A stretch of DNA of 12,883 nt from positions 1-12,883 of the forward strand of contig JAQIWT010001044.1 in assembly GCA_034696485.1 (NCBI GenBank), given 5' to 3'. Source of the stretch: Isohypsibius dastychi (lineage: Eukaryota; Tardigrada; Eutardigrada; Parachela; Isohypsibiidae). Positions 1 through 6,958 of the stretch are shown here, piece after piece. The translations under genes and the position numbers were made by a program. The notes below the pieces were generated by a model. It was not told the origin of the DNA and made no database searches. It was given only the letters and a program-made list of their open reading frames with translations. Position 1 is the first letter of the stretch; each line of letters opens with the position of its first letter.

Positions 1-78
1 CCTGTTCCAACACGGCCTCCGGTTTATCCGTTCTGTGGATGCTCAGCGGTCACCCCGTTTTGCTGTTTTTGGAAATAG
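1..78 (+). CDS. C-terminal exon of a small Cys-tailed protein (partial, 5' end outside window)
   Basis: The first frame is open for 25 codons and ends with TAG at 76-78. The peptide is proline-rich (PVPTRPPVYP) and then ends in FCGCSAVTPFCCFWK. This tail matches the tail of the gene at 509-1085 position by position: C-x-C-S, four residues, an aromatic, C-C, one residue, an aromatic, a basic residue, stop. Both tails follow a proline-rich stretch and lie on the same strand about 1 kb apart. I infer an upstream tandem paralog whose earlier exons lie to the left. In the complete paralog an intron sits just before the Cys tail; here the proline-rich part and the tail read straight through, so intron positions differ. 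I do not recognise the family. The coding call rests on this comparison alone, because the exon is short. Confidence 0.55.
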   Translation, partial: PVPTRPPVYPFCGCSAVTPFCCFWK

Positions 79-508
79 AACGAGTTCTCGCATTCTTGCG
101 TGTAAATAACTCTAATCATACACAGTTTCAACTTGACTGACCGATGTCAGTTTTCTCTCTACTGTATGCATGTACATTAATTGTTTTCGAATGCTTGTTG
201 CTGATGGCCGCAGCACGAAATCTCGTCAGTGATTGATTTCATGGACTTGAAATTTTCTAGAAGTTTTGAGAAGGTTTTGGATAAGGTACCCTTGCAGGGC
301 GCTGCAATGAAGCGGCACATTCCTGCTTTGAGTTGCCGCCAATGTCAATAGTTTCAAACAAACAAATACGGCGTTGTAACAATAACATAAAAATTGGAGA
401 ATGTAACGAGAACTGTCAGACTGCCGATTCAGCAGGAACATATTTACAAGAAGATCGATATGGCTGGTAAAACTTGAACTTGACCTTTTCAACACTCTTC
501 TCTCCACA
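79..508. other. Intergenic gap between the two Cys-tailed genes
   Basis: This gap must hold the 3' UTR of the upstream gene and the promoter and 5' UTR of the gene starting at 509. I see no exact AATAAA (an AAATAA-like run lies near 103) and no clear TATA box. Just before the ATG at 509 is a pyrimidine-rich leader ending in CCACAATGG, a good initiation context. The minus-strand open frame across 226-582 has no family signal and no splice logic. Confidence 0.5.
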
Positions 509-1085
509 ATGGGGCACAACTGGTGCATAATTGTGGCTTTGACTTTCTCACTATTTTTTTGTTTAACCAAATCCCAATCCACATCTCAGTCGAACCACAA
601 AACCAGAAGTCAGATATTCGGACCCTTTTCTTACAACGGTGGGAACAACTACCAACAGACTGGCGATTCCAGACTGTGGATCTTTCCGGGTAGGTACCAA
701 TGAAAAGCGCGAATAATTGGTTTTCCTTGATCCAGATTCCTGGTTGTTTCGGATTTGCTATGCAATGCCAATTTTTTTTAAACGTCTCCTTGCAGCCATT
801 CCGATTTGGAATCCACCAGCTCCGCCACCTCCGCCATCGGAAAACGAATTGACTTACGTCAACTATGTAATGCTCTCTGAGAATTGGTGTATTGAAATTA
901 TGGTTTGGTGGGCTTTTCGCGATCTTTTAGCTAGGTGGCGGTCCAGGAGAATAATAATTTTGCGCTCTTCCAGAATGAATTTCGAGAGATCCAAGTTTTT
1001 TAGTTTCTCCGGTTTTGAAAATTTGGTTTTATTGCAGGTTTGCATATGCAGCGTGCGGAATCTTTACTGTTGTGGATACCGTTGA
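509..1085 (+). CDS. Small secreted proline-rich protein with CxCS...CC tail (99 aa, 3 exons)
   Basis: Exons are 509-689, 796-866 and 1038-1085, with phases that join cleanly (300 nt including TGA). Introns are 690-795 (GTAGGT...TTGCAG) and 867-1037 (GTAATG...TTGCAG). The N-terminus is a clear signal peptide: a hydrophobic core of Ile, Val, Ala, Leu and Phe at about residues 6-18, then a likely cleavage near TKSQS. The mature part of about 75 residues is Ser/Gln/Asn-rich (GNN, YQQ), then carries a WNPPAPPPPP stretch around residues 65-74, then ENELTYVNY. The last exon encodes only VCICSVRNLYCCGYR. The five cysteines are all in the last 15 residues. The tail matches the frame that ends at position 78, which supports both reading frames. 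Role unknown; an extracellular matrix, cuticle or surface peptide is possible. The proline-rich then Cys-rich layout superficially recalls CYSTM proteins, but those lack a signal peptide. Confidence 0.7.
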
Positions 1086-1238
1086 TCAACAAGAAGTTAT
1101 TCCCAGATGATTGTCAACGAACCCAGATGATGCATCAGAATAGCAATTTCCACTCGTATTCTTTTGTCAGATATTTCACACCAATAACGAATTGAAATCG
1201 GACGTCTCACAGTAAAAGAAATTGAAAACAAAAGGTTG

Positions 1239-1244
1239 AATAAA
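1239..1244 (+). terminator. Poly(A) signal AATAAA of the 509-1085 gene
   Basis: Canonical AATAAA 154 nt after the TGA of the small secreted gene. Cleavage 10-30 nt downstream would fall at about 1255-1275, which overlaps the 3' end of the convergent SOX coding region (its stop is at 1258-1260). Confidence 0.6.
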
Positions 1245-1257
1245 TCAAAATCTTTGG

Positions 1258-2988
1258 TTACGAGTGAAATATGGGCAAGAGTGATGCCGCTAGCTTCTCC
1301 GGCTCCAAACGCAAAGTCAAATTATATTTTGCGAAAGTGACAACCACCGTTTTATTACCGGTTTCATATACTGAGCACCCATCCATATTGGGGCCTTGTT
1401 GTGAGCGGAATACTTCCATAGGGTTCCCGACAATCGCTGTACACCCAGCAGCGAGTGACTTGATTCGTCTTTTATCAATGCCGAGATCATTGCTTGATTG
1501 AGGATGATATTCGCCGAAATTATGTGACTCTTCTTCGTTTTGGTTTTCCGGCTTCCGTAAGAGATCAACTAGTCTATAATTCCGAACGCTGTCATCCGCT
1601 GCCTGGTCAGCCCGGTCTCCTGATTCGTCGGAGCGTTCTGAGACTTGATCACTGCGGTCAAGGTACGACGGAGGAACTCTGGAAGCCATCGACGGTGGCG
1701 ACCCCGTAGTAGCGGCTATGTTGCGTGTCTGACGTCCGCTGTACGGTGTATTCACTGCTTTTTGCTTTCGTTTCGGACAGTACTTGTAGTCCGGATGTTC
1801 CTGTTATGACGCAAGAAATAAATTCAACTTCATTAAAACGGGTAATCAGTGGATGCACCCATGTATCATGGGTACTGGTAGAAGAGGTTACAGTGAAATT
1901 TAGAATATTTGTTCCAGAGACCATGTTACTCACAAGAGATGAGAATTATTCAAGGAAATGGAAATTTCGACAGTTTCTTATTTAAATTCAGCGATTTTGG
2001 GCCACTTCAGTGTGTATTCAATCAGTTTCGGAAATTAAACAAGTGGCAATAGTTTTTTGAAAAGAAAAACCTGGAGAAATATTCAAGTACCACGAAGTCT
2101 CCAGGGAAAACAGGGATGGTTTGCAAGAAAAACACGATATCAACGGATGTATCCATCCCTGCAATAATGTTGCACTGATTGCAGCTGTAGAAACTAATCG
2201 ATATTTAACAAATCAAGAAGTTGGAACATAACATTGAAATCAGCAAACTAACTGTTAAGTCCTTCTTCGTTCTTTTTCGGCGCTATAAATTCTAATGATC
2301 AACATCGAGTATTTTTTTTCATTGGTTTCAGATCAACGCTTAAAATTCATTATACTAGAGAAAATTGCAATAAGCCATATTTACAAATCCTGACTCAAAC
2401 CCAAAAATTCCGGTATATTTATTCCTTTTTCTGAAATCACTGTAAGATTAAATTACGCACTATGATTACTAATTTACTACAATCAGAACAATTTCATTTT
2501 GTTTAGCTGCTGGCTGTTCCCTCAAGGAAATTTCCAGAAAAAAAATCGCACGTACCAGCTTGTGTTGCAGTACCAGACGTTTTGCTTCCTCTCGATAAGG
2601 CCGTTTTTGGCTTTCTGAAAGCGTTTTCCATTCGCCACCTGCGGTTATTTTAATTGTGATGAAATTATTTGTACGGTAATAACTTGATGACAAAACACAA
2701 CTCCCATTTTAACCACAGCTATTTACCGAGCATTCTGGATATATCGCTATTGTGAAGTGCTGGACACTTCGAAGAAATCTCTCGTCTTCTTCCGGAAGCC
2801 CAAACCTTCAAAAAACAATCTTACGTACTGTAAGATAGCACAAAAATACCGGAACGACTAACCATGAAGGCATTCATAGGTCTCTTGACTTTCTCCGCCG
2901 GCTGCATTGATTCATATCCCACCATCATATATTGCGAACTCATGGAAAGAGCATTGGAATCGAGATCGTAAATACGCAAATCAGACAT
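1258..2988 (-). CDS. SOX-family HMG-box transcription factor (276 aa, 4 exons)
   Basis: Exons in reading order are 2988-2863, 2805-2727, 2638-2556 and 1800-1258 (831 nt including TAA). Introns are 57, 88 and 755 nt, all GT-AG with matching phases. The HMG box spans about residues 34-108. It holds the SOX signature RPMNAFMVW (36-44), LHNSDISRMLGGEW (59-72), SESQKRPYREEAKRL (76-90) and EHPDYKYCPKRK (97-108). SOX proteins bind the minor groove of AACAAT-like sites and bend DNA in the nucleus. The EW, EAKRL and EHPDYKY residues are closest to group B, but the segment SGRRREISSKCP and a Cys in place of the usual Arg in KYRPRRK make it divergent, so I assign no group. The C-terminal 165 residues have a Ser/Asp/Glu-rich stretch (about residues 130-150) and no known domain. 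Start: ATG at 2988 opens a 33-residue lead-in, and no other HMG exon lies upstream. It converges with the 509-1085 gene. HMG identity is near certain; the tail rests on the open frame. Confidence 0.88.
2070..2161. repeat. Two small inverted repeats inside SOX intron 3
   Basis: CCTGGAGA (2070-2077) pairs with TCTCCAGG (2098-2105). CAGGGATGG (2111-2119) pairs with CCATCCCTG (2153-2161). Both pairs are perfect, with 20- and 33-nt loops, in adjacent positions within the 755-nt intron (1801-2555), which is far longer than the other introns here. This may be chance, a small mobile-element footprint or RNA structure. The rest of the intron is AT-rich with no other signal I recognise. Confidence 0.35.
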
Positions 2989-3585
2989 TTTTCGCACAAT
3001 TTTTCACGATAAAAACTGACATTCAACCATCAACTGGAAATTAATGCAGTCACACAATAACCGCTGGTGAATTGCTTCAGCTTGCAACGAGTATAAACGA
3101 AACGATGAAAAGCAAAAGGAAAATTGTGATGAATGCCATCAATTCACAATGCGCGACGTCGACCGATTGGCAGAAGGGGATAAAAACATGTATTGAATGA
3201 ATGGAAGGCGGGGCACACGAGCTGAATGTGTCACATGATAGCATCAGAAAAAGCAATTAGACCCTGGGTCATTTGACAATAGGAACAAAGAATGACTTTG
3301 TCAATGCCATTTTGGTAACGCATTTCCCAACTTATCTGCTTATTCATTATTCTGCATTAGCTGTCACAATGAAGAACGAGAAGAAAAATTCCGACTCGAA
3401 CCACGGATACATATTTGTTACAACGAATTGATTGCAAACTTGTAGAAGTTAATTAATGAAACTCAAGCCGAATTTCCGTTAAATTATTTTATTTTTGTGA
3501 TGTCTGTCGTAAAATGCGTGGGCCGGAGCTCACGATGTAATTCAAATATCGAATTATTGGGTCATATAGCTTTTGTGAGCATGGG
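2989..3585. other. SOX upstream region, no gene seen
   Basis: This roughly 600-nt stretch lies 5' of the SOX start and should contain its promoter and 5' UTR. No long open frame with splice support and no clear TATA box for the minus strand are visible. It is AT-rich with runs of A and T. No repeat was noticed. Confidence 0.5.
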
Positions 3586-4263
3586 TATAAATCGAAAACG
3601 AGTGCTGCATTCATCCATACGATGAATGCGAACATTCGCAGCTCTCGGCCTCATTCTGTCCTTTGGTGGGACAAAAGAAAATCATCACCTATTGAACTTA
3701 CTCGCCGGCTGAGCCGAGCTCGCGCTTTTGTTCAACTCGCGGCTGCGTCTTTTCAGATCGAAAATCTTTTCATCACTGCTCTTAATAGATTGCATGGCTC
3801 GAGCTTAGAGTTTCTAAAAGCATGAAAAGAAAGGAACTCATGCAGGCAATGAATGGAGTAGAACAAACTGTGCCTTATTTTGTAAATGTATTTCACGAAC
3901 GCCTGCGGCCTCTCCGCCGAAGATCGACGCTATTTTCCGCAACAAAATCTTCGAAAAGATGTATAACCGCAACCTGCAATTTGGTCATAGTCATGAATTG
4001 ACTTTTCCTTTGATGAAAACGAGTTTCATCTAAGAATGTGGGTCAGGACGTCAGGTGGGATCGGAACAAGTGCGACCACAGTACGTTGAGAGATTCGATT
4101 GGAGTGTTTAGAAAATGTGAAATAATTTTAGGACACTTTGACTTGGTGTTCAACAGAAAACCCATTGTGGTGTGGAGGTTATGAATGTACCATATGAATC
4201 TTTGTGTGGTCACCTCACCAATGCAGTATACTTAAAACGGTTAGAACAGATAAAATAAATAAA
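3586..4263 (+). other. Possible plus-strand transcription unit (TATA-like box to AATAAA), coding status unclear
   Basis: TATAAAT at 3586-3592 is followed about 30 nt later by an ATG (3622), which opens a 67-codon frame (3622-3825) rich in Arg, Ser and Leu. The region around 3700-3760 is GC-richer than its surroundings. Two overlapping AATAAA hexamers lie at 4254-4263. A second short frame near 3935-4030 reads plausibly (it includes IFRNKIFEKMYNRNLQFG) but lacks its own start, and I could not join it to the first frame through convincing splice sites. It could be a small gene, a noncoding RNA or chance. Confidence 0.2.
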
Positions 4264-4469
4264 CTGATTTTTGGAAACCGGTGATGTAGCGTGATTTCTT
4301 GCGCTGTCAAGTCAAGGAATCCAACGATATTTTACATCAAATCTTCAATCAACAACACCAATCAAGCGGATTTCCCAGAATCTTTCAATGGTTCAGAATA
4401 ACAGCATGAAACCGCTAGTTTTCTGAGGAACAGATGAGAGATTGGTGAATGTTCATTCATGTTTTGGTC

Positions 4470-4669
4470 CCCGATTTTCTTCGTAACCAGAAATATACGA
4501 TGCCACATTCGTCTTTGTGGTGCAATTCTACCCATCCGCAGGACGGGACTACGGCCAAAAACGTGCTGCCGTGAACGGATTCTTAAAAATGGCCGCTCTT
4601 TCCAGTCTCTATAATAAACGTTACTGTTCTCTCCCATCTGATAAACAGTGCATTCTTTTTCACGTGGCA
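4470..4669 (-). pseudogene. Decayed CBM14 exon relic of chitinase copy B
   Basis: This stretch aligns with copy A exon 7 (6959-7179), sharing [14 protein letters not shown] and nearby nucleotide runs. In the peptide that can still be read, every cysteine of the chitin-binding domain is gone: YCKCW has become YYRDW, and ICPRQH has become IRSRQH. The 5' part of the exon and its splice acceptor are missing, and copy B has an in-frame TGA (4707-4709) upstream with no usable donor. A 102-codon open frame (4362-4670) happens to cross it, but the upstream gene no longer connects to it. I read it as a fossil exon rather than a separate gene. Confidence 0.75.
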
Positions 4670-4706
4670 TATGCTAAATTCAATTAAGTTGACGTGGGAT
4701 CGAGGT

Positions 4707-6254
4707 TCAATTTGCCGGGCTAGCATCGTGCAGACTGCGTTTTAACGCTGTTAGAAGCGGATTTGGAGATCCGCACAAACTCTTGAAGTCATCTGTTCCT
4801 ATTTCCCACGCAAAAACTCCCGCATATCCATTTCTTAAAACATACTGAGCCTACAAGAAATCATATTTTAACCGTCCAAAGATACACTTGGGCTTATCAT
4901 ACCTTGGTGGTGAGACTATTTTGATCGTCATAACTAACCCACAATTTCCCACCGTACGCGTATGGAACTTGGGACTCGTCATCAAATTCAGACTGCAGCC
5001 GACCGTCTCTCAACATCTGACAGATCTCTGTGTATCCTAGAATACCGTCCTTCCGAGTGATATCTCCAGAGGGTCCAGGTCCTACTGCCGGAGAACCTGG
5101 TCTGTGGTCGGAGGATTGCGCAAGGGTCCAGGACCGACCATACATCGGCATACCAACATTCAGCTTCTTCTTATCCGCGCCCAAGGCCATCCATGTTTTC
5201 ATCGTTGTATCCTGTACCGCAGATGTGTATATGTATACTGTACTGTGAGTCTATCTAACGCTTACAATGCTCCGTTGTTTTCTGTCTCTGGAGCTGGCAT
5301 AAAGCGGAGACATGTGGCCAGTTATCGAAAGTTCCCAGGCGCCGTGGAAAGCATAGGTCATCACATTTATAAAGTCGAGTGTCCTGAAGGAAAGATGGTG
5401 ACAATCAGTGGGGCACTGCACATGTCTGTGTTGGGGATCACTCACTTGCTTATCGCAGGGACATCATAACTCTTTGTCCGAACAGCTCCCACAGCTGCGC
5501 TGACAATCAATCGAGTCTTTCCTGATGTAGCGGACTCCTGCTGGAATGCAGCTAGGAGCTCTTGGACCAACGCGGTGAAGTCATCTTTTTGTTCGGCGGT
5601 TGGGTATTCCCAGTCAAGATCTACTCCGTCCAGATTCCATCGCCTTAGCTTTTCAACGCACGATCGAACAAACTCTGCTCGGTTTGACGGTGAATTTGCT
5701 AAAGAAGGGAACTGCGAACTGAGCGTCCATCCTCCGACGCTTAGAAGAACCTTGAGGTCGGAATTTTGGGTTTTCAGGTCGACCAAATCATGAAAATTAT
5801 CTGCTGAACAAAACGATTAGAGTACCTGTTACGGTGACCACCTAAGAAAGCATTGACTGGTCAACCAGCTATCCATAATATCCGGCTTGGAAGGTTACTA
5901 TATATTGCACCTATATACACATCCCAGATGTACACTGACCTTCGTCTTTCCGGCTAAAGGTCGTGACCTGATTATCTGCACCGATTTGACCGAAAGCGTA
6001 GAGGATGATCGTACACAAGGTGGGATCGACATTTTCTGGAAGAAAACACCCGCCCGCCTGACGATATCTCGACCACGACGTGAAGTAACATCCACGATGA
6101 GGAAGTTTGAATGTTGGCTCTGAAACTAATTACGCATTAAACAGAATTGACTGTTTTGTTGTAAACGCCACAATTGCACTCTACCCACAGACACTGGTTC
6201 CGGTCGAGCTACCACAAACACAGCCATCGTCGAGAAGACCGTTATGCTTAACAT
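4707..6254 (-). CDS. GH18 chitinase-like protein, copy B (391 aa, 6 exons, lacks CBM14)
   Basis: Exons are 6254-6185, 6119-5940, 5800-5446, 5383-5266, 5211-4903 and 4850-4707 (1176 nt including TGA). Introns are 65, 139, 62, 54 and 52 nt, all GT-AG. A signal peptide (MLSITVFSTMAVFVVA) precedes the GH18 barrel, which begins at [17 protein letters not shown] (104-108) and the catalytic [10 protein letters not shown] (acid Glu at 148) are intact, as are GMPMYGRSW and the late barrel motif GVFAWEIGTDDF. However, the MxYD motif reads MTYA (210-213), so the conserved Asp next to the catalytic Glu in the active site is Ala. The usual aromatic in the early TFDWKDE segment of copy A is also changed (FSRKDE). 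GH18 enzymes cut beta-1,4-GlcNAc chains by substrate-assisted catalysis, which uses that Asp. I infer weak or altered activity, or a chitin-binding lectin role. The protein stops after the barrel, having lost the CBM14 present in copy A. No frameshift is seen. Confidence 0.85.
5497..5767. repeat. Perfect-identity tract with 8102-8372 (chitinase exon 3)
   Basis: Base-by-base reading shows no difference between 5497-5767 and 8102-8372 (271 nt), including third codon positions. The first mismatches are 5496 versus 8101 on one side and 5768 versus 8373 on the other. By contrast, exon 5 of the two copies differs at about 43 of 309 positions and exon 2 at about 18 of 180 (counts by eye). The tract encodes SVGGW through [10 protein letters not shown] and beyond. 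Confidence 0.9.
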
Positions 6255-6371
6255 TCTGAAAGCAGATTGTAAATGAATTTCGATGCACCAAAGTGATGTT
6301 AGTGACTAGTGAGAAAGCTCAGTCTGTTTACTCAGTCTGTGTTCTTTATTTATTTTAACATGCGATCAATG

Positions 6372-6446
6372 TTTATCTGATTGACCTTATCCAAAAGGAT
6401 TCTAGTTGTTTCGGAAAATGGCGTAATTGAAACAATCTGATCAAAA
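6372..6446 (-). promoter_or_regulatory. Conserved upstream blocks of chitinase copy B
   Basis: Two blocks are identical in the upstream regions of both copies: 19 nt at 6372-6390 (TTTATCTGATTGACCTTAT on the plus strand) and 18 nt at 6429-6446 (GAAACAATCTGATCAAAA). The sequence between and around them has diverged. They lie about 120-190 nt before the ATG. On the minus strand the first contains AGATAA, a GATA-factor core. They could be promoter or 5' UTR elements. Confidence 0.4.
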
Positions 6447-6918
6447 GTCAGAGATGTCTCATGCTCGTCATCTCGCATTTCCTCTACAGTATGGGATTGA
6501 CGATTCAGTCAGGCGTCGATTCAAGCCGGATATTTCTCATGTGTTTGTCGAATTACACGTCCACAATTCTTGTTACTCACGTTCGAGAATTGGTGCCTAT
6601 TTACAATTTAAAATTCGCTGTTAAGGAAAGGGGTTCTCTCATTACGGCTTGTCAATTTCAGCCATGAAGCGTCTGCGCTGCGGTTCACTGGACACCATGA
6701 TGGAGCTCGAGTTCAATTTGGAGATCGATCTATCCCCGAAATTTCACTCTGCAATTAAGAAGAAAGGAAACAACATGAGGTTCTTTACGCTGTCAAGTCA
6801 ATGGGTCCCACAGTACATCATAATCTTCACAAATCAAGCCACAGATGTGAGATGTATACTAATCTGTGAATTCAAGCAGAAGATCCTCCACTAGTTCAAA
6901 ATAGCAGTACAAAAATGT

Positions 6919-6924
6919 TTTATT
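6919..6924 (-). terminator. Poly(A) signal AATAAA of chitinase copy A
   Basis: TTTATT on the plus strand is AATAAA on the minus strand, 35 nt past the stop codon (6961-6959). The aligned position downstream of copy B reads TTTTCTG-like sequence, so the signal is lost there. Confidence 0.75.
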
Positions 6925-6958
6925 TAGAATAGGTGACACGCGGTGAATCTTTAGGCAT

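Larger units (their letters stand above)
4295..6776. repeat. Tandem duplication unit 1 (carries chitinase copy B)
   Basis: Sequence from about 4295 is homologous to that from about 6781. Both begin with GCTGTCAAGTCAA after a TTCTT-type lead. Similarity continues through the 3' flank, all six shared exons and the introns. It also covers about 500 nt upstream of the gene, fading near 6776. Edges are approximate, judged by eye from matching blocks. Confidence 0.75.

Noticed and set aside
226-582. 118-codon minus-strand open frame
   Set aside because: It overlaps the signal-peptide exon of the 509-1085 gene, has no domain or composition typical of a protein, and shows no splice or poly(A) support.
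509-1085. Assignment of the small Cys-tailed protein to the CYSTM family
   Set aside because: The proline-rich then Cys-rich layout is only superficially similar. This protein has a signal peptide, and its tail lacks the consecutive Cys run of CYSTM.
1271-1985. Several plus-strand frames opposite the SOX last exon
   Set aside because: The minus strand continues the HMG box (EHPDYKY...) in a 180-codon open frame with a proper acceptor. The plus-strand frames are shadows.
4362-4670. 102-codon frame as an independent small gene
   Set aside because: It aligns with the CBM14 exon of copy A with all cysteines lost, so it is better explained as a relic that happens to stay open.
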